Assembly (NCBI RefSeq): GCF_000381905.1
Contig: NZ_KB907252.1
Location: forward strand, 62,001-126,000
Length of the DNA stretch: 64,000 bases
Source: Paenibacillus fonticola DSM 21315
GTDB lineage: Bacteria > Bacillota > Bacilli > Paenibacillales > Paenibacillaceae
Reading direction: 5' to 3'
The notes beneath the pieces were generated by a model, which did not search any database, had not been told where the DNA came from, and saw nothing but the letters and a program-made list of their open reading frames with translations. Position numbers and translations under genes: made by a program. Of this stretch, positions 17,049-24,586 are shown in pieces (position 1 is the stretch's first letter; each line of letters starts with the position of its first letter).

Positions 17049-17840
17049 TTAACCGCGAGATTTACCACCGGTAATATTTAAGATCGTGCCGGAAATATAG
17101 CTGGAACGATCGGACAAAAGATATGTGACCAGATCCGCAATTTCTTCCAGCTTACCTTGTCTGCCCAAAGGGATCATTTTCATATAATCAACGGATACGT
17201 CGCCGGACTCTATCCCTCGGGTATAAGCCAATGCCTTTACATGCTCGGGATTCCCCATTGGCGTAGGTTCATTGATCCCGGGAGCGACGCCGATCACCCG
17301 GATGTTGAAGCGACCGAGTTCCTTCGCCCATGATAAGGTAAAAGAATTTAGAGCGCCTTTGGTGGCGGAATAAATACTTTGGCCTACAGATCCCTCCATG
17401 CCGGCTTCGGAGCTGATGTTAACAACGACACCGCATTGTTGTCTGATCATCACTCTGGCAGCCGCCTGGGCACAGAAGAAAGCCCCTTTTACATTAACAT
17501 TGAACAGAAAATCAAAATCCGCCTCGTCAAACTCATGAGCCTTGTCGCCGCGATAATAATCCACCAGCAATTTAGGCCGGTTGACCCCGGCATTGTTAAT
17601 CAATCCGTCAATCCGGGTGTATTTCGCTACGACCTTGTCCATCATTTCTTCCACCTGCAGCTGATTCGTGATGTCGCATTGGATAAAGTCCACGTTTTCG
17701 TACGCGCTGCCCGAAATATCGGCAATAATAACCTGCGCCCCATTTTTGCTTAGGCTTTGTACAATTTCAGCCCCAATGCCTGAGCTTCCCCCGGTAACGA
17801 TGACGACCTTCCCTTTCATATTCAACCAATCGTCTGTCAT
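17049..17840 (-). CDS. Short-chain dehydrogenase, sorbitol-6-phosphate 2-dehydrogenase-like
   Basis: A 263-residue classical SDR. The NAD site is VVIVTGGSSGIGAEIV, followed by NNAGVNRPKLLVD and the catalytic Ser and YxxxK in ISSEAGMEGSVGQSIYSATK. The C-terminus YISGTILNITGGKSRG and the start DDWLNMKGKVVIVTGG closely resemble the sorbitol-6-phosphate dehydrogenases of lactobacillus sorbose/sorbitol operons as I remember them. The expected reaction is D-glucitol 6-phosphate to fructose 6-phosphate with NAD. It is the first gene of the PTS operon, behind a promoter with a regulator site and a cre-like box. Confidence 0.85.
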   Translation of the reverse strand: MTDDWLNMKGKVVIVTGGSSGIGAEIVQSLSKNGAQVIIADISGSAYENVDFIQCDITNQLQVEEMMDKVVAKYTRIDGLINNAGVNRPKLLVDYYRGDKAHEFDEADFDFLFNVNVKGAFFCAQAAARVMIRQQCGVVVNISSEAGMEGSVGQSIYSATKGALNSFTLSWAKELGRFNIRVIGVAPGINEPTPMGNPEHVKALAYTRGIESGDVSVDYMKMIPLGRQGKLEEIADLVTYLLSDRSSYISGTILNITGGKSRG

Positions 17841-17881
17841 TAGCTAAATTCCGCCTCCTTATGATGCAGACTTTAAACTTT

Positions 17882-17955
17882 AAGGACATCGTGACGTCCT
17901 TATGTCATATCATTATAATGGCACTGCTTTTTATCTTTGTCAAGCGCTTTCAAAA
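17882..17955 (-). promoter_or_regulatory. Promoter of the PTS operon with GntR operator and cre-like box
   Basis: On the minus strand TTGACA (17938-17943) and CATTAT (17915-17920) are 17 nt apart. TGAAAGCGCTTGACA overlaps the -35 and resembles a CcpA cre site. Downstream of the -10 lies AAGGACGTCACGATGTCCTT (17882-17901), a near-palindrome that recurs at the gntR promoter. Confidence 0.78.
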
Positions 17956-17965
17956 AAATACGAAC

Positions 17966-18017
17966 AAAAAAAACCGCCACCTAAATATCACCGTCTCGAC
18001 GGAAAATATTTAGCGGC
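17966..18017 (-). terminator. Terminator of the gntR transcript
   Basis: CTAAATAT (17981-17988) pairs with ATATTTAG (18006-18013), flanked by GC-rich arms and holding the inner hairpin CCGT-CTCG-ACGG. On the minus strand eight T residues follow. It insulates gntR from the PTS operon. Confidence 0.85.
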
Positions 18018-18062
18018 AGGCCTATTTTGTCTTGTTATATTCATTTACTCTTTAATAGTCCT

Positions 18063-18815
18063 TCATTCCTTGTATCTCAACCGCACCTTAAACCGATTAA
18101 GATCGCCTCTATCCCTGGAGAGGGAATATTCAATAACTCTGTCTTTGTCATCATAGGTAACCGTATCAACCAGTTGAATAGCGACATCCGGCTCTACCTT
18201 TAGCATCCTTGCATCCTCTGGGCTAGCATTAATTGCCCGGAAAGTCTTGTTCGCATAACTGATTTTAAGACCATAATACTCTCTTAGCGTTGAAAACAAG
18301 GATACTTCGGAAAAGTTAAACCGTTCCAGGTCGGGCGCAATATCAACCGGAACATAGGTCGTTACCAGCACGGAAGGCTCATTCTCAATAAACCGGAGTC
18401 TTTCCAGCTTGTAATACAAGGAGGGACCCTCGCCGAAAATCCCCTTTAAAGCATCATTCGCCTTGATCCGCTTCATACTTAGCAATTCCGTTCTAGCCAC
18501 AAGGTTTTGCCGGCTGGCTTCTTCATTAAAGCTGCGCAATTCGGCCAAATCCCACAGATTAAGGTTCGGTTTGGTTACAAAGGTTCCGACCCCCCTCCGC
18601 TTCTCCAAATAACCTTCGCTAACAAGCAAATCGATCGCCTGTCTCACTGTAGTTCTGCTGACTCCGTACATCGTCATTAATTGAGTTTCGGAAGGCAAGC
18701 TGTCATTTACTTTGTACACTTTATCGCTGATTTTTTGGATCATATCTTCTTTTAGTTGAAAGTATAAGGGAATTGGACTGTTTTTCTCCAGTTCATATTG
18801 CGCTGAATTCGCCAT
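18063..18815 (-). CDS. GntR family regulator (HutC/UbiC-like ligand domain)
   Basis: A 250-residue regulator. The N-terminal winged helix reads PIPLYFQLKEDMIQKISD, then QLMTMYGVSRTTVRQAIDLL and YLEKRRGVGTFV. The C-terminal part (about 80-245) is a UTRA domain of the HutC subfamily, which binds small effectors such as sugar phosphates. It lies directly upstream of the PTS operon on the same strand with its own terminator. Its promoter carries a site matching the one before the operon, so it very probably controls both. Confidence 0.9.
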   Translation of the reverse strand: MANSAQYELEKNSPIPLYFQLKEDMIQKISDKVYKVNDSLPSETQLMTMYGVSRTTVRQAIDLLVSEGYLEKRRGVGTFVTKPNLNLWDLAELRSFNEEASRQNLVARTELLSMKRIKANDALKGIFGEGPSLYYKLERLRFIENEPSVLVTTYVPVDIAPDLERFNFSEVSLFSTLREYYGLKISYANKTFRAINASPEDARMLKVEPDVAIQLVDTVTYDDKDRVIEYSLSRDRGDLNRFKVRLRYKE

Positions 18816-18832
18816 TGCGTCCTCCTACAGAT

Positions 18833-18888
18833 TAAGATGTCACGTTGTCCGTACTTCCATTATACAGCAGTTATGACTTGTTGTACAA
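18833..18888 (-). promoter_or_regulatory. gntR promoter with the shared operator
   Basis: TTGTAC (18883-18888) and TATAAT (18859-18864) are 18 nt apart on the minus strand. TAAGATGTCACGTTGTCCGT (18833-18852) follows the -10 and matches about 14 of 20 positions of the operator at 17882-17901, with the core GTCACG-TGTCC shared. Confidence 0.72.
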
Positions 18889-19061
18889 ATAACAAAAAAA
18901 TTCAGCAGGGACTGGTCCCCCCGCTGATCAATTTAACGCAATAACTCCAAACGTTCTCATTATACTCCACAACGGCATCAGGCCAAATTTGAGCTTAATG
19001 AGTTAATATCTTGTTTCTGGGCATGATATATAAGTAAAATCATTAAAAAGGAGCGAATTCA

Positions 19062-19574
19062 ATGGGTATTTTAAGCGGAAATCCTAAAGACGAGCCTCTA
19101 CACTACGGCGAAATTTTTGGTATATGGGCTGCTTCAATGGCTGCCAGGGGGGCCGTATCATGCTACCAGACATATTTAAACCACGCTGGTGACGAAGAGC
19201 TTAAAAAAGTACTTAATGATCTAATTGATCAAGCTAAGCAGGAAATTAAAGAGTGCGATACATTGCTCAGTGATAATGGGATTCCAACGGCTCCGATTAT
19301 GCCCGAAAAACCGCCCGTCAAGCTAGAAGACATTCCAGCAGGCGCAAGATTTACTGACCCTGAAATAGCTGCTAAAATTGCTATAGATACTTCGGCTGGA
19401 TTAGTTGCTTGCAGCCAAGTAATGGGCCAATCCATTCGAGAAGATGTCGGCGCCTTGTTCGCTAAATACCATCTGTCCAAGGCAGCTCTGGGAGTTAAGA
19501 TTTTGCAGATGAACAAAGAAAAAGGATGGCTCATTCCTCCGCCGCTTCAAATACAGAGACCTGAGTCCGAATAA
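19062..19574 (+). CDS. DUF3231 family protein
   Basis: A 170-residue protein that I recognise as a single DUF3231 unit. It starts MGILSGNPKDEPLHYGEIFG with AAAAGGAG upstream. The helical body includes SCYQTYLNHAGDEELKKVL and DTLLSDNGIPTAPIMPEKP. DUF3231 proteins are common in spore-forming Bacilli and have a ferritin-like helical appearance; their function is not established. A terminator follows at 19587. Confidence 0.82.
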   Translation: MGILSGNPKDEPLHYGEIFGIWAASMAARGAVSCYQTYLNHAGDEELKKVLNDLIDQAKQEIKECDTLLSDNGIPTAPIMPEKPPVKLEDIPAGARFTDPEIAAKIAIDTSAGLVACSQVMGQSIREDVGALFAKYHLSKAALGVKILQMNKEKGWLIPPPLQIQRPESE

Positions 19575-19586
19575 TTACTTCATCCA

Positions 19587-19620
19587 AATCCTGCTCAGTG
19601 AGCGGGATTTTATAATTTTG
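19587..19620 (+). terminator. Terminator after the DUF3231 gene
   Basis: AATCC-T-GCTC and GAGC-G-GGATT form a stem with an AGT loop (19587-19609), followed by TTATAATTTT, 13 bp past the stop. Confidence 0.75.
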
Positions 19621-19683
19621 GCGGCGTCCATAACGCCGGGCTATAATTTTAGTAACTCTACAGATACCTAGTTCATCTATCAT

Positions 19684-20073
19684 CTACTGATACTTTCTGG
19701 CTACTAAAAATTCCACAATTGGGGAAATAATTATCGCTAATCCCAAAACAGCTAATAAGAACACGTTGATGGATCCATGCACGACTTGATCCGCACCCAC
19801 GGCAACCAAAATAAAAAAGGTGAGAATATAGTAACTGATCTTCGAGCTTTTCTCCACGATACTCCGCCCCAGTTCTTCCTCGGGCATGATCCCATCTTTC
19901 TCTCCTTTATTTCCCCAAGTCATCGTAGAGAAGAACATCATCAACAACACCCCGATAGTTACGACCTCGTTGAAGCCCACCTCTTTACCTGTCACCATTT
20001 TATAAATCGTAAACCCGACTACAATGAATGTCGCCACTCCAAATAGGAATGCGCCAATTTTACGTGTACTCAT
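19684..20073 (-). CDS. Small four-segment membrane protein paired with an XRE regulator
   Basis: A 129-residue protein with hydrophobic segments at about 7-25, 36-50, 80-97 and 101-122. Its start overlaps the end of the XRE gene by 4 bp (ATGA), so the two are co-translated. Small regulator/membrane-protein pairs of this type are widespread in Bacillota; some resemble the SdpR/SdpI style of signalling or immunity. No function can be assigned here. Confidence 0.75.
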   Translation of the reverse strand: MSTRKIGAFLFGVATFIVVGFTIYKMVTGKEVGFNEVVTIGVLLMMFFSTMTWGNKGEKDGIMPEEELGRSIVEKSSKISYYILTFFILVAVGADQVVHGSINVFLLAVLGLAIIISPIVEFLVARKYQ

Positions 20074-20276
20074 TGGTCTTCCCCTCCATCACCCGAAAAT
20101 AAATGATCCACCGTCACCCCTAACGTTTTGGCAATATCAAAAGCTAATTGCAAACTGGGATCATATTTATTGTTTTCAATTGCATTAATGGTCTGCCTGC
20201 TTACATTACATAATTCCGCCAGCTTTCCTTGGGAAAAATTTTTCCTTTCCCGATACTCTTTTATTTTATTTTTCAT
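20070..20276 (-). CDS. XRE family helix-turn-helix regulator
   Basis: A 68-residue stand-alone HTH protein: KNKIKEYRERKNFSQGKLAE, LCNVSRQTINAIENNKYDPS, then LAFDIAKTLGVTVDHLF. ATG 20276 was chosen for the AAGGTGG site before it; the longer frame from 20327 runs through the promoter. It heads a two-gene unit with the membrane protein. Its promoter is flanked by inverted repeats, which suggests autorepression. Confidence 0.9.
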   Translation of the reverse strand: MKNKIKEYRERKNFSQGKLAELCNVSRQTINAIENNKYDPSLQLAFDIAKTLGVTVDHLFSGDGGEDQ

Positions 20277-20304
20277 GCGAGTTCCACCTTCAGGTCTTGA
20301 TGGT

Positions 20305-20371
20305 TGTAAAACATATTTTACACCCACATTATAAATAAAGACACATTGGGTGTCAAATATCTTTTACACCA
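20305..20371 (-). promoter_or_regulatory. Consensus promoter and inverted-repeat operators of the XRE unit
   Basis: On the minus strand TTGACA (20351-20356) and TATAAT (20328-20333) are exactly 17 nt apart. TGTAAAACATATTTTACA (20305-20322) lies downstream of the -10. A second inverted repeat with GGTGT/ACACC ends (20350-20371) covers the -35. A promoter this strong with two operators implies tight repression. Confidence 0.85.
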
Positions 20372-20580
20372 GTGTCTGTAAAGCAATAAGAAATGCTGCC
20401 TGTATTATAATGGGAATATCAGGGTCAAGGGAGGACTGGTACTATGAGTGAGGATAACAAATCGGATAAGTCCATCACGAGACGCTCGGGAAAGATAGGA
20501 TCACCTCGAATAGCCTGCTTTCTGTGGAGTTCGGCAAGATGTTTGATGCGGCGAATCGGTTTGGGGGGTAGCTTGAATAG

Positions 20581-20614
20581 AAAAAGCGCCCTGCCAACTA
20601 ATCACCTGGCAGGG
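20581..20614 (-). terminator. Terminator past the macro-domain pseudogene
   Basis: CCCTGCCA (20589-20596) pairs with TGGCAGGG (20607-20614). On the minus strand the stem is followed by GCGCTTTTT. It sits 8 bp past the stop of the decayed macro-domain gene. Confidence 0.85.
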
Positions 20615-20621
20615 ATCATAT

Positions 20622-21047
20622 TTAGAGTGTCTGTAATTTATTTATACCTGTTAAGTGTCTCAACGCCTTTTTCGATGTGAGACCCGCTAATCCCCCGTTA
20701 CCACAACCTAAAGGAGGGATTGCCACTGACTTAATATCATATTTTCGGATAGTTTCAACAAAAACTTTATATCCTCAATATTTGACTGTTCTCTCCAATG
20801 ACGCTTTGTTGGAAAGTTGATAATGTATTTTGGGGGAAACATAGAATCTGTAAAATGGGTAAACATTTTTCCGGGGATAACTAAATTCTTCTTGCATGCC
20901 TTCTGAATACTCTTTAAAATTATCGGGAAAGGCTTGTTTAAATTGAAGAGCAATCCCCTTCCCCATAACCCCGACACAGTTCACAGCGTTCACTAGTGCC
21001 TCCGCTTCCGCTTTCAGCAGATTTCCATTCCTACACTCAATCATCAT
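20622..21047 (-). pseudogene. Macro domain (ADP-ribose-binding, DarG/phosphatase-like) pseudogene
   Basis: Three reading frames together spell one macro domain. From ATG 21047, frame one gives [20 protein letters not shown] and [21 protein letters not shown] second frame continues with [20 protein letters not shown] third gives RKYDIKSVAIPPLGCGNGGL and runs to TAA at 20622-20624. At least two frameshifts are therefore needed. The sequence after GCGNGGL departs from the usual GLDW, so the C-terminus is also altered. Intact relatives bind or hydrolyse ADP-ribose, as in DarG antitoxins and Appr-1''-p phosphatases. No DarT toxin gene is visible. A sequencing error is possible but would need two independent events. 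Confidence 0.8.
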
Positions 21048-21374
21048 TTCACAGCCTTAGTAAAACCATATTTAGTATCCATTTTTTACACACAAAACAG
21101 TTTCGATCCGATAATAATGAGGTTCTTAGCTTATTACGGTAATCAATAATATTTATTAATTCCTTCTTCATCACATTATGAAGGTAGCATGACTCAAAGC
21201 CCACATTCGTAAAAAATGCCGACAAGCGGAGTTAATCAGATAATTGGCATTCTACTATTTCGTCCATTTTATTCTCTTTTCGGAACGGTCATCCTAACAC
21301 CAACATATTCTACAATATGCTTTTAACTTATATTTACTTACTACTGTCATTGCGTTCCAAAGGAGTGACTGCGT
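21048..21374. other. Intergenic stretch beside the macro-domain pseudogene
   Basis: AT-rich. On the minus strand a frame of some 57 codons without a clear start ends at the macro-domain start codon. Its product (including SAFFTNVGFESCYLHNVM) is not recognised and may be another decayed gene. No promoter or RNA was identified. Confidence 0.4.
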
Positions 21375-21614
21375 GTGAAGCGTGTGAACCCTATAAAAAG
21401 GCATGTAAAGCAGTCGGCAAGAAGGCATGCTAAACCCGTAAAAATACGAAGTATCAGCGGTAGCAGCGGTGGCGGTGGCAGTTCGATTTCAACGACCCGA
21501 AGAAATGAAATCGCGCTGATTTCCGCCATTTTATTTCTAATCGCCGCGGCGCTCAGCTTATATGTGGCTTGGAATGATTTGAAAACCGGCGGCACCTCCG
21601 AAACGCTCATCTAA
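21375..21614 (+). CDS. Small basic single-span membrane protein
   Basis: A 79-residue protein starting at GTG 21375, with AAAGGAG 9 nt upstream. Residues 1-25 are strongly basic (KRHVKQSARRHAKPVKIR). A Gly/Ser linker follows, then one hydrophobic segment at about 47-66 (ALISAILFLIAAALSLYVAW). Not recognised. The basic N-terminus would lie in the cytoplasm. It faces tyrS, with a shared terminator between them. Confidence 0.6.
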   Translation: MKRVNPIKRHVKQSARRHAKPVKIRSISGSSGGGGSSISTTRRNEIALISAILFLIAAALSLYVAWNDLKTGGTSETLI

Positions 21615-21672
21615 TAACGTACGCAGTGACGATATGAAAACTCGGCGTCTTTTGCGTTAAAATAAACAAAAC

Positions 21673-21717
21673 AAGCATAGCACTCCCCCTCAAAAGGACA
21701 ATGCTATGCTTATTCTT
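21673..21717. terminator. Bidirectional terminator between the small membrane protein gene and tyrS
   Basis: AAGCATAGCA (21673-21682) pairs with TGCTATGCTT (21702-21711). T-rich tracts lie on both sides. It serves tyrS on the minus strand and the small gene on the plus strand. Confidence 0.85.
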
Positions 21718-21724
21718 CGTACTC

Positions 21725-22984
21725 CTAAACCAATTTCACCAAATGGTACTTCTTCTTCCCTTTGCGGACGATGATGAAGCGGCCTTCGATTGCCAGATCC
21801 ACTGTGATCTCGAACTCCAGCTCATTGATACGTTCGCCGTTCAAAGAAATCGCGCCGCTGGTAATGTCCTCGCGCGCTTGACGCTTCGAAGGCTCAATGC
21901 CTACATCAACGAGCCAATCGATGATATTCTTCGATTCTTTGACTGCTTCGAAGGTAGGCATTTCTTTGAAGCCTTGTTCGATTTCATCGGCGGTCAAAGA
22001 CTTAATATCCCCGCTGAACAGAGCGGCTGTAATTCTCTTAGCTTGAGCCAGCGCATCCTCGCCGTGCACAAACCGGGTCATTTCCTCGGCCAGCGTAATT
22101 TGCGCTTCGCGCTTATGCGGCTCGGTCTGTACCTTCTCAGCCAGCGCCTCAATCGCCTCTTTATCCAAGAAAGTAAAGTACTTCAAGTATTTAACGACAT
22201 CGCGGTCGTCAGTATTCGCCCAAAATTGGTAGAACTCGTACGGCGTCGTTTTCTTCGGATCAAGCCAGATCGCGCCGCCAGCCGTTTTACCGAATTTTGT
22301 CCCGTCGGCCTTTAGCATGAGCGGAATCGTTAGGCCGAACGCATTGGCTTCCGGGCCTACTTTTTTACGGATGAGATCAAGCCCGCTCGTAATGTTCCCC
22401 CATTGGTCGGAGCCGCCAACTTGCAGTTGTACATCCTCCTCCTGATATAAATGCAGGTAGTCCATCGACTGCAGAATTTGATACGAGAACTCCGTGAACG
22501 AAATTCCGCTATCCAAGCGGCTTGCTACGACATCTTTGGCTAGCATCGCATTGATACTGAAGTTTTTCCCATAATCCCGCAGAAAATCAATCACATTCAA
22601 CTGATGCGTCCAATCGTAGTTGTTCACCAACCGCAATTGATTGTCCCCGTCGGTCATAAACAGCTTCTTCATTTGCGCGGTTAACGCCTCAACGTTAGCC
22701 TGCACCTGCTCCATCGTCTGCAGACTGCGCTCGGTTTGACGGCCGCTCGGATCGCCGATCGTTCCAGTCGCACCGCCAATAAGAATGACAGGCTTATGCC
22801 CTGCCAGTTGAAATCTTTTCAGCACGATAAAAGGAATCAAATGCCCGATATGCATGCTGTCTCCCGTCGGATCAACTCCACAGTACAAGGAAATTGCCTT
22901 CTCCTCGGTCAGCTTGCGGAGCCCCTCCGCATCCGTCTGTTGATTAATCGCTTCGCGCCATTCCAATTCATCGATAATGTTCAA
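21725..22984 (-). CDS. tyrS: Tyrosyl-tRNA synthetase
   Basis: A 419-residue class I aminoacyl-tRNA synthetase of the TyrS family. The HIGH signature is SMHIGHLIPF (about 47) and the KMSKS-like loop is GTKFGKTAGG (about 232). Tyr-binding residues appear in YCGVDPTGDS. The C-terminal S4 RNA-binding domain starts near IIDWLVDVGIEPSKRQARED. It charges tRNA-Tyr in the cytoplasm. Expression is controlled by the T-box leader upstream, which senses uncharged tRNA-Tyr. Confidence 0.97.
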   Translation of the reverse strand: MNIIDELEWREAINQQTDAEGLRKLTEEKAISLYCGVDPTGDSMHIGHLIPFIVLKRFQLAGHKPVILIGGATGTIGDPSGRQTERSLQTMEQVQANVEALTAQMKKLFMTDGDNQLRLVNNYDWTHQLNVIDFLRDYGKNFSINAMLAKDVVASRLDSGISFTEFSYQILQSMDYLHLYQEEDVQLQVGGSDQWGNITSGLDLIRKKVGPEANAFGLTIPLMLKADGTKFGKTAGGAIWLDPKKTTPYEFYQFWANTDDRDVVKYLKYFTFLDKEAIEALAEKVQTEPHKREAQITLAEEMTRFVHGEDALAQAKRITAALFSGDIKSLTADEIEQGFKEMPTFEAVKESKNIIDWLVDVGIEPSKRQAREDITSGAISLNGERINELEFEITVDLAIEGRFIIVRKGKKKYHLVKLV

Positions 22985-23012
22985 CCTGTTCAGCTCCCTA
23001 TAAAATAAAATA

Positions 23013-23270
23013 AAAAACGTCCCCTAGTCTGCTTCAGACTAAAGGGACGATTGAATTAACCGTGTTACCACCCAATTTGTACGATGAACTTAGCAGCCGT
23101 CAGCCGGCTTGTCAACATACCACTCTTAGCTCATTATCGTGAGCCAACCCGCTTGGCATTACCCAAGATACTCCGGAGTGTAATTCGCAAGGGTTCAGTA
23201 ATGCTGCCAGGTCGCATCGACCCCTGGCTTTCTGAGAACAGTGACTGCCTGCTACTTCGTTCCATCATCG
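23013..23270 (-). promoter_or_regulatory. T-box leader of tyrS with terminator
   Basis: The minus-strand transcript contains the T-box sequence GGGTGGTAACACGG next to the terminator arm ending CGTCCCTTTAG. The terminator hairpin (CGTCCC.../...GGGACG, 23018-23049) is followed by TTTTTTA. Stem I starts near CGATGATGGAACGAAG (23270). GAATTACACTCC in the specifier region contains the Tyr codon TAC. Uncharged tRNA-Tyr would stabilise the antiterminator and allow tyrS transcription. Confidence 0.93.
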
Positions 23271-23293
23271 TAACCACATATAAGTTTACAGAA

Positions 23294-23322
23294 AGTATAT
23301 TGAATTGGATTTCAATTGTCAA
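23294..23322 (-). promoter_or_regulatory. Promoter of the tyrS T-box transcript
   Basis: TTGACA (23317-23322) and TATACT (23294-23299) are separated by exactly 17 nt on the minus strand, some 24 nt before the start of stem I. Confidence 0.88.
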
Positions 23323-23524
23323 ATGGATTTCAACTTTCATCCTTGGTCCTGCTGTTATGCACATCCTGGCCCTTGTCTCAATGCGAATATTATTATTAGG
23401 AAGAATCAGCAGGCCTATGTGATCAATTATGTCATTCATTTATACCTTATGTACAGATTCTGATTTCCAACCTCTTCCCCACTCTTCTAATATGGTAATA
23501 TGGAAGTAATTCCTTTTTCAATGC

Positions 23525-24106
23525 TTAGTTCGACTGTTTCCCTTCGACTGCACATAACAGTACGCTTGCGGCAAGCCCCAGACGGCGGTCAAGCGTATAA
23601 GCAGGGTCGCTGGAGAAATCCACATTGATCTTCATTACGAACGGATTGAAATTTTGCTTAAAAGTAGCAATTCTGCTGCCATTCACCTCTACGTTGTAAG
23701 ATTGCGGAATCAAGCTCGTAAGGAACCGGCGCAGCAACGCAAACAATCTGCCGTCCTCCTTAATCCGTCCGATTTCAGCTTCGGCGCTATTTTGAATGAT
23801 CCATTCATCCTTCAAAATAGATTTCATTCCTTTTCTCCGCAGGCTTCCAATATGCTCACCTGTACGCGCATCTTTAACATCATAGGTAGCGGAAAAATCA
23901 ATCACATTACGCGCCTGGATCGTCAGCAATTCCTCGCTCATACTCTCATCGCTGTACAGTCGAATGTCCTCCTTAAGCTTAAAGGCCTTCATTTGCGAGA
24001 ACATGATTAGCTCTTGATTGGCATTGTAAATATGAAACTTGGCGCCTAGTACGGAGAGTACCTTTCTTCTAACCAAATATTGATTGTAGCCGAATCTGTT
24101 ATCCAC
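23525..24106 (-). CDS. LURP-one-related (YxjI/LOR family) protein
   Basis: A 193-residue protein with the repeated beta-strand pattern of LOR domains: YLVRRKVLSVLGAKFHIYN, then KLKEDIRLYSDESMSEELL, ARNVIDFSATYDVKDARTG and IGSLRRKGMKSILKDEW. Bacterial LOR proteins resemble B. subtilis YxjI and have a tubby-like fold, possibly binding membrane lipids; their role is unknown. It is a single gene convergent with nothing nearby and ends 65 bp before position 23460. Confidence 0.82.
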   Translation of the reverse strand: MDNRFGYNQYLVRRKVLSVLGAKFHIYNANQELIMFSQMKAFKLKEDIRLYSDESMSEELLTIQARNVIDFSATYDVKDARTGEHIGSLRRKGMKSILKDEWIIQNSAEAEIGRIKEDGRLFALLRRFLTSLIPQSYNVEVNGSRIATFKQNFNPFVMKINVDFSSDPAYTLDRRLGLAASVLLCAVEGKQSN

Positions 24107-24586
24107 TTCTTCTAATTACCTCCATAAAATAAGTTATTTCTCCATAATACGACAGGCTGAAGTCGCTGTATATAGATTCTTCTAGTCAAAGTTAAACTTC
24201 CAAACCCATGTACTCTTAGGGTGGACTTTTTTGACGAAATGTCTTTCAAATAGTGGACACTTTTCTATGCGAGAGACATATTTCCACAGTCCAGATAACA
24301 TCTATATGCAGCATTATATTTTATCCCAAACACAATATGTAGTAATTCTAATTAGTTAGCGATCAACTTCCTTAGTGTCCTCTTTTGAATGGACATTCTA
24401 TTACATTTGTCCACAGCGAACGCACAAACCCTCCTCCCAATGAACGCATAAAAATTTATCAGTTAAGTATTATAGGAAATTTCCATTATATTCTCATTCG
24501 CCAGTTGTAACCCCAAAAATTCTATTGCGTATAAACATGTAAACATTATCAGTCGATCAACAACTAGAAATTGAGGGAACCCAACA
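24107..24586. other. Intergenic stretch before the prenyl synthase gene
   Basis: AT-rich DNA separating two divergent genes, so it should hold both promoters. I could not pick a convincing -35/-10 pair. No open frame, RNA or repeat was recognised. A weak site near 24570-24580 (GAGGGAA) precedes the ATG at 24587. Confidence 0.5.

Noticed and set aside
20444..20680. 78-codon plus-strand frame with a GGGAGG ribosome site
   Set aside because: The first about 20 codons look plausible (MSEDNKSDKSITRRSGKIG), and a shifted frame ends LLSVEFGKMFDAANRFGG, so it may be a frameshifted small gene. The 3' part overlaps the terminator and the macro-domain pseudogene. Too weak to list.
21048..21230. DarT toxin remnant upstream of the macro-domain pseudogene
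   Set aside because: A 57-codon frame ends at the macro start, but its residues do not resemble DarT motifs, so no call was made.
23300..23345. Fourth copy of the dispersed palindrome (GGATTTCAATTG repeats)
   Set aside because: Only the GGATTTCAA words match, and they are explained by the tyrS promoter spacer. The conserved AATGACACGAAATCC end is missing.
23134..23439. Frames of about 100 codons on both strands upstream of tyrS
   Set aside because: They lie across the T-box leader and its promoter, whose conserved elements explain the sequence.
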